NCBI GenBank assembly: GCA_030280995.1
Contig: JASXTE010000002.1
Span: 19,489,683 to 19,553,682, forward strand
Length of the DNA: 64,000 nt
Direction: 5' to 3'
DNA from: Hemileia vastatrix
Taxonomy: Eukaryota; Basidiomycota; Pucciniomycetes; Pucciniales; Zaghouaniaceae
A program made the translations under genes and the position numbers. The notes beneath the pieces were generated by a model, which saw nothing but the letters and a program-made list of their open reading frames with translations, was not told the DNA's origin and ran no database searches. Of this stretch, positions 1 to 9,069 are shown piece by piece (the stretch's first letter is position 1; the number at the start of each line of letters is the position of its first letter).

Positions 1-11
1 GCAATTCAGAT

Positions 12-296
12 GTGGATATGGTTTATGAATCTGGTATATGTATGGTGGATTTGTTTCAATCTCAGGAAGAGATTTTTATGGAGGATATGGTTTTCCCTGC
101 ACTAATAAAGAGTGTAGTGGCATTTGATAATAGAGTGCATAAATTGGATGAACTCATGTTTTGGAAAAGGGCTGTTTATTTTTTATGTCCAATGGTAGGA
201 CAAATTATGGGGGTTTATTTTTGGGTTTTATGGAATCGGTGGATAAGCCCTTGGGGCAAAATTATGGATTATCTCCAGGGGATATCAAGAATTTAA
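12..296 (+). CDS. Hypothetical ORF upstream of pol in element G, possibly partial
   Basis: A 94-codon open frame that may continue from before the window; the first ATG is at 12. It ends three bases before the first hairpin of element G. I recognise no domain: it has hydrophobic and tryptophan-rich stretches but no zinc knuckle and no clear protease motif. From its place before pol it could be the end of a gag or gag-protease frame, but the sequence itself does not show this. The next frame (389) is separated by about 90 bases containing the hairpin. Confidence 0.3.
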   Translation: MDMVYESGICMVDLFQSQEEIFMEDMVFPALIKSVVAFDNRVHKLDELMFWKRAVYFLCPMVGQIMGVYFWVLWNRWISPWGKIMDYLQGISRI

Positions 297-298
297 TT

Positions 299-320
299 CC
301 TCCGAAATGAGGATAAACTA
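299..320 (+). repeat. Hairpin motif copy 1 of element G
   Basis: Stem CCTC (299-302), loop CGAAAT, stem GAGG (309-312), then ATAAACTA. It lies just past the stop of the first ORF. A near-identical copy (loop CGAAAT, tail ATAAACTA) follows the pol stop codon at 4727-4748, so both ORF ends carry the same form of the motif. Confidence 0.75.
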
Positions 321-388
321 CCTAAACTGGGCTGAAATTTTCTTTTATCGTTATGCCTTCAATTTATTCAGGATTCAAATTATTATGA

Positions 389-793
389 ATGCCCTCATTT
401 TTTGGGGTAGCAGGGGCTGATCACTCTAATGTTGTAATCTCTCCTCAGGATGAGATCCTGGATTGCAATAGGTCAGCTCACTTGGAGATAATTCAAGTGG
501 ATTCTCAATTATTTTCTGTTAATATTACTTTGGAGTGCAAATACGTTTTGGACTTTTCTATATGTTTATTGGATTTACCCGGTTTTTCTATTAAATTTAA
601 AAAAGGTAAAAAAGGCAAAATGGGCCAAATTAGGTTGGATAAAAATTGGAAGGGTATGTTTTATGACCTCCAGCAAGAGGTTAAACTGCAATTATCTCCT
701 TCTATTTTGGACCTCCAGCAAGAGGGTAAACTGCGAAAATCTTATCAAAATCCAATAAAAAATCTCGGTATAATTAAAACACAAAAAAAATAA
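389..793 (+). pseudogene. N-terminal part of element G pol frame, cut off by a one-base shift
   Basis: A 134-codon frame that ends at a TAA directly after an A8 tract (782-790 region). A tandem copy of the same stretch lies about 195 bases downstream, at 908-1000. There the tract has seven A and the frame stays open into pol. So 389-793 and 813-4727 were probably one reading frame, separated here by one extra A. The segment contains a basic patch (KFKKGKKGKMG) and the first two LQQE-type peptide repeats, encoded by hairpins at 667 and 712. A programmed frameshift at the A tract is possible but less likely than a decay mutation. No domain recognised. Confidence 0.45.
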
Positions 794-1034
794 TTTTTGT
801 GAAAATTCTATTATGGACCTCCAGCAAGAGGTTAAACTGCAATTATCTCCTTCTATCACGGACCTCCAGCAAGAGGTTAAACTGCAATTATCTCCTTCTA
901 TTTTGGACCTCCAGCAAGAGGGTAAACTGCAAATATCACATCAAAATCCGATAAAAAATCTCAGTATAATTAAAACACAAAAAAATGATTTTTGTGAAAA
1001 TTCAATTCCGGTTCTCCAGCAAGAGGTTAAACTG
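667..1034 (+). repeat. Six hairpin motifs inside coding sequence of element G
   Basis: Copies at 667-688, 712-733, 818-839, 863-884, 908-929 and 1013-1034. All but the last have stem CCTC and GAGG around loop CAGCAA, followed by (T/G)TAAACTG; the last has TCTC, which still pairs with GAGG through a T-G (U-G) wobble. All are in one frame and encode the peptide LQQEVKL or LQQEGKL. Part of the block is a local tandem duplication: 712-806 and 908-1000 share the hairpin plus a long A-rich tail. Confidence 0.85.
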
Positions 1035-4000
1035 CCAACTTTCTTTACGGGTGATTTACTGTTGGATAAGGGAAGAAAAGGTGTTGGAAAATCTGTTTAT
1101 AAATTAGACGAGGGAAAGGAGAAAAGGGTAAAATTTAAAAATGAAATAAAATATTTTTCTAATTTTTCTTATTCTGATTCTGGCAATGAAGAAGATTCAT
1201 TTGATGAAAGTTTTAATGGCGATACAAAAGTAAATTATTTACCTCAAGCTTATTTAGATGTGGACGCAGCCAAATATAAGAAAGTAGCAAATAAAGTTCG
1301 ACCTATTAATGAACCGCTACCTGCTGAATTAAATCCACCTTTGAGAAGACCAAGGTTATCAAGAGATCCTTATGAAAGTCCCTTGGTAAAGAATCCGCCT
1401 GAATTTTCTGAGACGTCAAGAATCACTTTTGAGAGACTGGGTGTTGTTAATTTTGGACCTGATGGTTGGTTGTCTGGAGAAGAGAAGAAGTTGTTGTTGG
1501 ATGTGATGGTCAAGCGAGAGAAGGCCATTGCTTTTGTAGAAGAGGAGAGGGGTGTGTTGAAGCATTCCTATGGGGAGCCTTACAAGATTCCTGTGGTATG
1601 TCATGAACCGTGGCAGCAGAAACCGATTCCTATTCCGGCTGCATTGAAAGAAGCTTATATCGAAGTTGTCAGAGAACAGATACGCACTGGACTTTATGAG
1701 CAATCAACGTCAAGTTATTCTAGTCCGGTATTTTGTATCAAGAAACCAAATGGCAAGCTTAGAGTTGTTCATGATCTTAGGGAATTAAATAGGGTTACAA
1801 TAAAGGATGCTGGGATACCGCCTAGTGCTGAGGAGTTTGTTGAAGTGTTTGCAGGGAGAGTGTGTTATGGTTTGGGAGATATTATGGGTGGATATGATGA
1901 GAGAGAGTTACATCCGGACTCAAGGCCTCTCACTACATTTGATACACCACTTGGACGTTTACAGTTAACAAGATTACCTCAAGGAGCAACAAATTCGGTT
2001 GCAGTTTATCAAGCTCAGATGGCTTGGATCCTTCAAGATGAAATTCCACAATATGCTGGAATCTTTATAGATGATGGAGGAATTAAGGGACCAACAACCG
2101 ACTATGATAACCAGGTGTTGGAAGAGAATCCCAGGATACGCAAATTCATTTGGGAGTTTGCAATTATATTAGAAAGAATCTTGTTTCGAATTGAAGAGGC
2201 TGGTTTAACTATTTCAGGTTCAAAATTTTCATGTTGTGTGCCAGCCTTAGAAATATTAGGCCATGTGGTATGTAGAGAGGGTAGGATTATTTCCAAGAAG
2301 AAAGTTAACAAAATTCAGTCCTGGCCAAGACCCAAGAATACAACCGAAGTTAGAGGGTTTTTAGGCGTTTGCGTATATGTTAGAATGTTTATTAAGGACT
2401 TTTCTTCATTGGCAGCTCCATTGAGACGGTTAACAAGAAAGGATGCAGACTGGGAGTGGGATGAAGAGTGTGAGAAGGCGTTTGTGAAGTTGAAGGAGGT
2501 TGTAGGGAAGGATTTAGTCCTGCACAAGTTGGATTATGGAAAAGATTCTGGCAGAATTTATTTAGCAGTTGATTCAAGTCAGGTTGCAGCTGGGGCAGTT
2601 TTGTCTCAGATGGATAAAGCTGGTTACATCAGGCCAGTTAGGTATGAATCTGTAGTATTTACTGAGGTCGAATCAAGATATTCTCAACCAAAATTGGAAT
2701 TATGTGGTGTGGCAAAAATACTGAAGAAACTTCAGCATATTTTGTGGGGGCAACATTTTGAGTTGCAAGTGGATGCGAAATCGTTAATCCAGATGATTAA
2801 TTCCCCAAGTTTACCGAACGCACCCATGACGAGATGGGTAGCTTTTATTCAACATTTTTTGTTCGATTTAGTTCATAAGCCTGGCAAAACTTTTACTATG
2901 CCAGATGGTTTATCAAGGAGACCACCCACTGAAGAAGATTCAGACTCAGAAGAGTTCGATGAAGATATACCTATTATCAAAGCCAGCACTAAAGGAGCTG
3001 AAGACTTTCCATACCTCCCCCATGAGGTTAAACTGGCAGGACTATTGTGTTTAGATTATGATGATGATGACCTCCACCAAGAGAATAAACTGGAAAATAG
3101 TTTTTATGTTAATAAAGGTGTTGGAAAAGGTGTAGATAAATTCGGCAGAGAGGAGGTAGAAGAAGATGTGATGTATGTAGAGGAAGATGGATTGGTAGTG
3201 TGGGATAGTAGTAAATTAAGGAATGGTGTATATGTTGGAGAATTAGAGAATTTAAATAAAAAGGTGGATAAAGAGAAAGAGGTATTTTTGAATACGGTTT
3301 ACGAAGGATCCAAAGGTTCAGAAGAAAAACGTCGACATAGCTCGATTAAAGATTTATTTAGGGGTCAACAATTATGGGCTCATTCATGTGCAGGTGATAT
3401 TGGTGATAGAGAAGTCCCTATTGATGTTATATTAATCGATTTTCAAGATGAAGTCTGGGGTCAGACTGGTTTTTATTTTTTGTTAGTCAAATATTTGTTG
3501 ACTTTAGAGAGGCCAGAAGATTGTGAAGACGATGAATGGGTGGCTATCAAGAGGAAGTCATCTACATTTTACCTATCTGGTCGACGTTTAATGAGGAGAA
3601 GGTATCCAAATCCTCAAGTAGTTATAACTCAAGAGAAGGGGCAAGAATTAGTTTTGAAATCACTGCATGAAGATCTCGGGCATAGAGGCGTTGGAGAAAC
3701 GTTTAGAAGAATTTCTGATCGATTTTGGTGGCCTGGCATGAAGATGGCTGTTAAACAGTGGGTTCAGTCATGCAAAGAATGTCAAAGACGAAGTTATTTA
3801 AGGCCGAAAGAACCTGGACGCGCGACCGGTGAATATACGCTCTTTGGGAGAGTTAGTTTAGATGCCGTTCATATAAAAGAGGGACGGTATAAATATTTAA
3901 TTGTGGCCAGAGATGATTTATCTGGTTGGGTAGAGGCAGCGCCTCTTATTAATTTAACTGCCAAAAATGTGGCAGAATTTTTTTTGAATAATTGGGTATA

Positions 4001-4727
4001 TAGGTATGGGGTGATGAAGTTGGTAACGATAGATGGAGGTCCTGAATTTGGGACAGAGTTTAAAGAGGCCGTATTGAAAGTTGGATCAAAGGTTAGGGTA
4101 GCAACCCCATATTATCCTGAAGCTGAAGGCATGGTGGAAAGAGGGCATCAAGTTATTAAGGATGCTTTAGTTAAAATGTGTTGGACAAGTGCCGAAAAGT
4201 GGAGGCACTATTTACCTTTAGTTTTATTTGCTGATCGAATCACTGCCAAAAGGACTACCGGATTTTCACCTTATGAACTTGTTTTTGGACAGAAAGCAGT
4301 TTTACCGGTTGATTTAGAAGCTGAATCATATCTTGGGGTTGACTGGGACACGGTCAAAACTACTGAAGAATTATTGTGTGCAAGAATGATGCAGCTAGAA
4401 AAGAAAGAAGAATATTTAGAAAAGGCATATTCGCGGATGATGAAGATCCAAAATCAATCAGTCAGATATTGGGATGAGCGGTTGGCACATCGATTAAGGA
4501 AACCTTTGAACCCAGGTGATATGGTCCTGGTGTATAATAGGAGTTTGGAAAGTCAATGGGGAAAGATGTTTGCAGATAGGTGGAATGGACCGTATAAAAT
4601 CAAGGAGCAAGTTTCCGGCGGTTCATATGTGCTAGAAGAGTTGGATGGAGTAGTATTGAAGAAGAGGGTAGCAGCCGATCAAGTGAAACGGTTCTATCCT
4701 AGAGGCACCAGGAGTGCCGAAGTCTAA
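813..4727 (+). CDS. Ty3/gypsy Pol polyprotein (RT, RNase H, integrase)
   Basis: 1304 codons, uninterrupted. Residues 1-75 hold four LQQE(V/G)KL repeats; about 75-200 is a charged linker. Reverse transcriptase follows, with VVHDLRELNR near 315 and catalytic FIDD near 418. RNase H starts at LAVDSS near 584. A second charged linker at about 730-840 holds LPHEVKL and LHQENKL. Integrase has an HHCC zinc site (LHEDLGHRG near 950, SCKECQ near 985) and D,D,E at SLDAVH (about 1015), IDGGPEF (about 1073) and MVERGHQ (about 1107), then a GPY/F-type tail (RWNGPYKI near 1256) with no chromodomain. No aspartic protease motif is seen in this frame. The true start is uncertain, because the frame probably began upstream (see 389-793). 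All key residues are kept, so this copy looks recent. Confidence 0.9.
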   Translation: MDLQQEVKLQLSPSITDLQQEVKLQLSPSILDLQQEGKLQISHQNPIKNLSIIKTQKNDFCENSIPVLQQEVKLPTFFTGDLLLDKGRKGVGKSVYKLDEGKEKRVKFKNEIKYFSNFSYSDSGNEEDSFDESFNGDTKVNYLPQAYLDVDAAKYKKVANKVRPINEPLPAELNPPLRRPRLSRDPYESPLVKNPPEFSETSRITFERLGVVNFGPDGWLSGEEKKLLLDVMVKREKAIAFVEEERGVLKHSYGEPYKIPVVCHEPWQQKPIPIPAALKEAYIEVVREQIRTGLYEQSTSSYSSPVFCIKKPNGKLRVVHDLRELNRVTIKDAGIPPSAEEFVEVFAGRVCYGLGDIMGGYDERELHPDSRPLTTFDTPLGRLQLTRLPQGATNSVAVYQAQMAWILQDEIPQYAGIFIDDGGIKGPTTDYDNQVLEENPRIRKFIWEFAIILERILFRIEEAGLTISGSKFSCCVPALEILGHVVCREGRIISKKKVNKIQSWPRPKNTTEVRGFLGVCVYVRMFIKDFSSLAAPLRRLTRKDADWEWDEECEKAFVKLKEVVGKDLVLHKLDYGKDSGRIYLAVDSSQVAAGAVLSQMDKAGYIRPVRYESVVFTEVESRYSQPKLELCGVAKILKKLQHILWGQHFELQVDAKSLIQMINSPSLPNAPMTRWVAFIQHFLFDLVHKPGKTFTMPDGLSRRPPTEEDSDSEEFDEDIPIIKASTKGAEDFPYLPHEVKLAGLLCLDYDDDDLHQENKLENSFYVNKGVGKGVDKFGREEVEEDVMYVEEDGLVVWDSSKLRNGVYVGELENLNKKVDKEKEVFLNTVYEGSKGSEEKRRHSSIKDLFRGQQLWAHSCAGDIGDREVPIDVILIDFQDEVWGQTGFYFLLVKYLLTLERPEDCEDDEWVAIKRKSSTFYLSGRRLMRRRYPNPQVVITQEKGQELVLKSLHEDLGHRGVGETFRRISDRFWWPGMKMAVKQWVQSCKECQRRSYLRPKEPGRATGEYTLFGRVSLDAVHIKEGRYKYLIVARDDLSGWVEAAPLINLTAKNVAEFFLNNWVYRYGVMKLVTIDGGPEFGTEFKEAVLKVGSKVRVATPYYPEAEGMVERGHQVIKDALVKMCWTSAEKWRHYLPLVLFADRITAKRTTGFSPYELVFGQKAVLPVDLEAESYLGVDWDTVKTTEELLCARMMQLEKKEEYLEKAYSRMMKIQNQSVRYWDERLAHRLRKPLNPGDMVLVYNRSLESQWGKMFADRWNGPYKIKEQVSGGSYVLEELDGVVLKKRVAADQVKRFYPRGTRSAEV
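3014..3093 (+). repeat. Two hairpin motifs in the RNase H-integrase linker
   Basis: Copies at 3014-3036 (CCTC, CCCCAT, GAGG, TTAAACTGG) and 3071-3093 (CCTC, CACCAA, GAGA, ATAAACTGG; outer pair mismatched). Both are in the pol frame and encode LPHEVKL and LHQENKL, the same heptapeptide slot as the N-terminal copies. They sit in an acidic, low-constraint linker, not in an enzyme domain. Confidence 0.75.
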
Positions 4728-4852
4728 CTCCGAAATGAGGATAAACTACAATTTTAATGACATTTATGAAATTATATGGATACCTCCACAATGAGAATAA
4801 ACTATAATACCAACAAAATTTTATGATGACCTCCGCAACGAGGATAAACTAT
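4727..4852 (+). repeat. Three hairpin motifs straddling and following the pol stop
   Basis: Copies at 4727-4748 (ACTC, CGAAAT, GAGG, ATAAACTA; its first three bases lie at the pol stop), 4783-4804 (CCTC, CACAAT, GAGA, ATAAACTA) and 4830-4852 (CCTC, CGCAAC, GAGG, ATAAACTAT). All are in the same orientation as pol. Here the tail is ATAAACTA rather than TTAAACTGG. Confidence 0.75.
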
Positions 4853-5173
4853 CTTCTTTTTTTATCAAAATACTTTACTATCGTTACACTGTATATGGTC
4901 GACGAAACTATGATGAAACTTAACGAAATTCAAGAAGACCTTCTTTGAAATTTTCAAAAACTTAAAATACTTAAAATATGGGTGAAGATAGTGTTGGAAA
5001 ATTTTAAAATTTATTGGAAGAAGTGTTCACAGGGGAACCTTCTTAATTAAATATTGGCAAGTGTGGGGGTAATTGATGGGCTGGCTGCTCTATACACAAT
5101 TACCCCATAATGTTCGTTTCCAAAATTTTCCCTGTTTCTAGTTGAATCCTGGCTTTGTCTTTTAATTTTAGGA
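4853..5173. other. Non-coding 3' tail of element G
   Basis: No gene seen. It contains one strong inverted repeat (5066-5106, listed separately). Confidence 0.6.
5066..5106. repeat. Perfect 10-bp inverted repeat
   Basis: GGGGTAATTG (5066-5075) and CAATTACCCC (5097-5106) with a 21-base loop. It could fold as a transcript hairpin or mark an old insertion edge; nothing decides between these. Confidence 0.6.
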
Positions 5174-5196
5174 AGTCCACTAAGACTATAAACTGG
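5174..5196 (+). repeat. Hairpin motif with AGTC/GACT stem
   Basis: Stem AGTC (5174-5177), loop CACTAA, stem GACT (5184-5187), tail ATAAACTGG. It is the first copy in which the stem is AGTC/GACT instead of CCTC/GAGG. Confidence 0.8.
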
Positions 5197-5323
5197 AAAG
5201 AATCAAGAGACACCGCTCTCAACGCCGGATTCAAGATTTTTTTTATTTTATTTTGTTTTTGATTTTTTTATGTTAGATTGTGATTTCTTTTCTTTAATAT
5301 ATATTATGAATTATTGTAAAGGT

Positions 5324-5385
5324 GATGCTCACTGGTGGTCTCTAATCATTTTTATAAATTGGAGGGAGCCCACCCAGTGATCATC
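5324..5385. repeat. Imperfect inverted repeat, about 20-bp arms
   Basis: GATGCTCACTGG (from 5324) pairs with CCAGTGATCATC (to 5385), and the pairing extends over the adjoining GTGG/CCAC and GGTCTC/GAGGGAG stretches with a few mismatches. The loop is about 20 bases. No gene lies here. Confidence 0.55.
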
Positions 5386-5639
5386 ATTATAAAAATTATC
5401 TTCTAAAAAACTTTCATTTATTTTCTTTTCTTTTCAATTTCTCAAAATTGTGTAACCACATCAAGTTGCACTTGGATGTGGGTATGATGTCGAGGGTACG
5501 GCTCATCAAATGGCCAGGGGGCATCTTTTAAAATTTTATTTTGAAAATTTTTTTATTATTATTACTTTTTTTAACTTTCTTTTCACATTCATTTCTTTTT
5601 CTTTAAAAATTAAATTTTAACTTTTATTTCAAAACTATC

Positions 5640-5820
5640 TTTTCTAAAATCTTTTATTTTAAAATAAAAACAAAATTAAAATTAAAATTAATAAAATAAA
5701 TATTAAAAAAAAAATATATATATATATATATAATATAATAAAAAATAAATAAATAAAAAAATAATAAATAAAATAAAATAAAAAAACAAAAAAATAAAAA
5801 AATATTAATTAATTAAATCA
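5640..5820. repeat. A/T-only low-complexity tract with (TA)n
   Basis: Almost pure A and T: a TA dinucleotide run near 5717-5735, then AAATA-type short repeats to about 5820. No gene. Confidence 0.8.
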
Positions 5821-5949
5821 AAATTATTATTATATTTCTTAGTTTTATTTTTCAGTCACTATTCTTTTTAGTTTATTCATATAGTTTAGACAGGAAACAG
5901 GGTCTAGGGGAACTCAATACCTATGGGATTTTACTTCAAGACATCTGTT

Positions 5950-6629
5950 AGTCCTCCAAGACTTTAAACTGGCTACTGTTCAAGACTTTCCTTAAGGGTT
6001 TTATACGAATTTTGGAGCTGTTAGTCCTCCAAGACTTTAAACTGGCTACTGTTCAAAACTTTCCTTAAGGTTTTATACAAATTTTGGAGCTGTTAGTCCT
6101 CCAAGACTTTAAACTGGCTAATTTTCAAGACTATCGTTAAAATTTTTATTGGATTTGTTAGGTCCACCAAGACCTTAAACTGGACTATTATCAAGTGTTG
6201 GGTCCACCATGACCTTAAACTGGATTTCTTATCGATTAAATGTTTGGTCCACCATGACTTTAAACTGGCAGTTCATTCATTGTTTTAGTCCACTATGACT
6301 TTAAACTGGAAAATTAATATCTGCAGGATAATTCAACATTCATTGGACCACTATGGCCTTATACTGGATTACTTGTCGATCAAATGTTTGGTCCACTATG
6401 ACATTAAACTGGATTATCAAATTTATTCAATCTTTGGTCAAGCCTAGGCCTTACTTAGGAATTTATCAAGTTATTTATGCACTTAAACGATCTTTGGTCC
6501 ACCAAGACCATAAACTGGAAATCGATTATATGTTTGGTCCACCAAGACTTTAAACTGGAATGTCAATCTTGTTTGGATAACTCAATTCAATCTTTTAATT
6601 TATCACTGTCCACTAAGACTCTAAACTGG
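5950..6629 (+). repeat. Dense array of hairpin motifs (13 copies)
   Basis: Stems start at 5950, 6023, 6095, 6161, 6201, 6246, 6287, 6345, 6390, 6436, 6496, 6536 and 6607. Good copies have AGTC/GACT (5950, 6023, 6095, 6287) or GGTC/GACC (6161, 6201, 6496) around a 6-base loop (CTCCAA, CACCAA, CACCAT, CACTAT), then TTAAACTGG. Copies at 6246 and 6536 are GGTC/GACT, which keeps a G-T wobble. Those at 6345, 6390 and 6607 have one mispair and 6436 is degenerate. Spacing is 40-73 bases. The first three also share about 40 bases of flank, so this part grew by local duplication. Confidence 0.85.
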
Positions 6630-7217
6630 TTATTCAATTATTTCTGGAATTGGGTGCTGATAAGCTTTAGGATGTTAAAATTATAGGTGGTGATGATGCT
6701 AAGGAAAGCATAATGGTTAATTAGGTGAAATTTGTGGCGCTTTAAAATGGTCTAAAGTTAATATTATTATTGGAAGCCTGGCAAAAGTATTTTATGGGTT
6801 TGCTGTATAGCAAAGTTTGAAAATTGTGATGAAGGAATCAGAAGTTAGGATGGTAGTTGGATTTTAGGGAATGATTTTTTTAGTGCCTCATAGTTAGGCC
6901 ATTTTTTTTAGTGTGAAGCTTGGAGGACCTTATGGCGAGATTGGAATCATAGAATTTGGCTCAGTGGGGGGCCCTATGAGGTTGGAATCAGGAGTATTCG
7001 GCTCATAGGAAGATCCACTCTCTCAATGCTGTGACAAGAAGGAAGACTGGTATATGGGAGTCTGAAGGGATTCAAACCTTGCTCTCAGTAGTGGAATCAT
7101 CACAAGATTTATATTATTTTATTTTATGTTATATCAAGCCAGAGAAGAAAGAAAACATCATTTATGTTGAAAGTTTAAGAAGACCAAGCAAAAACAAAAT
7201 TTTATCAAGTTATACTG
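6630..7217. other. Non-coding stretch of element G
   Basis: No gene supported on either strand. A plus-strand open frame (7031-7291) overlaps exon 2 of the antisense gene and has no recognisable domain. Confidence 0.5.
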
Positions 7218-7910
7218 TTAGAAAAGATAATTTCTTTGAAATTGTTCAACATCATTATCAAAGCTTTGCATTAAAATTCTTCTTTTCATGAGGTCTTCAT
7301 GGTTATTAGCTGGAGTTTCTTGAAAATAGGCCAGCATTTTTTGTTTCAACTCATTAGTAAAGTCAAGAAAAAGATAGCGAAGAAAATTTGGGTAATGATT
7401 GATATAGTCCGTCTTCACTCTACCAACATCATCAGTGTTGGTTATTTCGACAGCTAGAAGTTCAAATATGTTATTAAGTAATAGGTTTAGTCAATTTTGA
7501 TTAAAAGTTTTTTTTAGTAAGATAAATAGGGTCTTACATTTAGAGCCAGGAAACATAGTCTCAGCAAAGTTTGTTGGGGGTACTGGCGTTATAGGATTAG
7601 GATCTTGTGAAGGCAAAATTAGGCCGGGATCCGCTGATGAAGATTGAACTTTTGAAGCTGTTTTTGATCTTATTCGTTTTAAGAAGACAGGAATTTTGGA
7701 TCGCTTTTTAGAAGTTGAGGGATCAGGGAGAGCTGCTGGTCCTAAATATACGTTTGTTTTAGAAGGAACTATTGGCCGGTTGCATTTGACTTTTTTCACA
7801 CGGCATAAGTCGCAAGCTGTTCTGCCAGGAAGATTAGGGTTGGACATTAAACAAGGTACCTGGTATCGAGCGCAGAGTTCACATGGAGCGACAAGTTCTT
7901 TGGAAGACAT
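7218..7910 (-). CDS. Spliced Zn2Cys6 protein, antisense within element G
   Basis: Exon 1 is 7910-7538, intron 7537-7454 (84 bases, GTAAGA...CTTCTAG), exon 2 is 7453-7218. The splice is in frame and gives 202 codons. Near residues 10-37 the cysteines are spaced CX2CX6CX12CX2CX6C, the fungal Zn2Cys6 binuclear cluster. The second half carries the basic run CRVKKVKCNR, typical of a DNA-contacting cluster. A Ser/Pro-rich linker follows, then in exon 2 a helical, charged region. Zn2Cys6 proteins normally bind DNA in the nucleus; this one lacks a recognisable regulator domain and may act as a gag-like or element-borne DNA-binding protein. It is convergent with pol and ends 110 bases before the purine tract side of the LTR. 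The intron is inferred from sequence alone. Confidence 0.65.
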
Positions 7911-8019
7911 ATTGATGAAGATGAATTTTATAGTTGATTAAAGAAGATGGTGGTTGAAGGTTAAAGATGAATATTGTGTTCGACCACTTATGCAAAGTTT
8001 TAAGAATGGGGAAATTCTC

Positions 8020-8033
8020 GATTGGAGGGAGGA
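8020..8033 (+). other. Putative polypurine tract of element G
   Basis: GATTGGAGGGAGGA directly abuts the TG of the proposed 3' LTR at 8034. This is the position and composition expected of a plus-strand primer for reverse transcription. Confidence 0.55.
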
Positions 8034-8493
8034 TGTGGTAGTCTAAAGTTTAGTACGGCACCTAAGTACGTAAATGGAGTTATTACGGCGTGCAAGATTG
8101 GCGTTATTATTTTTTATAAAAGGGTTTTATTTAATTTATTGGAGTTTAAAATATGAAGAAATTGGTCACGAGCGAATGCCTACACAAATACAATTTATTT
8201 TACGGAGAAAACTTATTTTACGGTCTGAAAAATTTATAAGTATCAAGTCAAGTGACTCAAGAACCTTGGGAAATTTTCCCAGAATTTTTACTATTTTTCT
8301 TATATTTTTAAATGAATTTTAAAGTTTTATAGAAATATTTACGTTTTCAAAAATTACTTAACTTTGATGAATTTTCACGGGGTAATTAGAGCTGCGCAGA
8401 CTACGAAAATTAGTTTGGTATGTAAAGGGGAAGTAGCTCTATTATGTGTAATTTTTCTAGATTTTTTTATTATAGTTTTAAGGTTCTAATTGA

Positions 8494-8592
8494 GTCCGGA
8501 AGTCCGGACGGACTCCGTTTCGACTCCGTACGGACTCCGTACGGACTCCGCTTTGACTCCGTACGGGCTCCGGATTGACTCTGGAAGAGCTC
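8494..8592. repeat. GC-rich tandem repeat based on GGACTCCGTAC
   Basis: Repeated GACTCC(G) words with CGTACG and CCGGA interspersed, in units of about 9-18 bases. It is much richer in G+C and CpG than its surroundings. The minus-strand ORF over it (8470-8703) is a translation of the repeat, not a gene. Confidence 0.7.
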
Positions 8593-9069
8593 TGGAGGGG
8601 AAAACTTAGGCACGTGACTAGGAATACTTAAGCGCTTCTCAAACTCGAAATTGAGAGGGGGGGGCACATCATACAGCTTAATCTTTAACCACCACGGTCT
8701 CATTTTTTATTACTCAACAAATTAAATAAATTGTAATACCCTTATAACTTTATATTTTTTTATATTTAACATTTTAGAAATACTATTCAACAATTTAAAA
8801 CACACTTCATACAGGGTATCTTTAGAAAGGTCTTCATCGCTGGGACTTGATTATTGCTGTCTCATAAAAATTCAAATTATTATAAAAACATAAAAGTCAA
8901 TCTTTTCAGATCTTTCACTGGTACACCTTAATTGTTGTTATCAGTATTTCTTTATCAACAGCCACTTTCTTTAAATCTCAATAAGCGTTAATTATTTTAG
9001 AGTTTCATTATTTTCATCAATCAGATCCAAGTAGATTGGTTAGCTTAGTGATTTAGAATTCCCATTTTG

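Noticed and set aside
5171..5196. Reading the hairpin motif as a CRISPR-like or tRNA-derived repeat
   Set aside because: Spacers are irregular (40 to more than 1000 bases), the copies diverge, some are coding, and there are no cas genes or tRNA arms.
5071..5900. TGATGGGCTGG after a G-rich tract as the LTR start of element G
   Set aside because: No matching end or target duplication, and the hairpin array of the same element continues beyond it; the junction at 8034/10220 fits better.
7696..7941. Plus-strand ORF of 81 codons
   Set aside because: Fully antisense to exon 1 of the Zn2Cys6 gene, whose cysteine spacing and splice are far stronger evidence; no domain in the plus frame.
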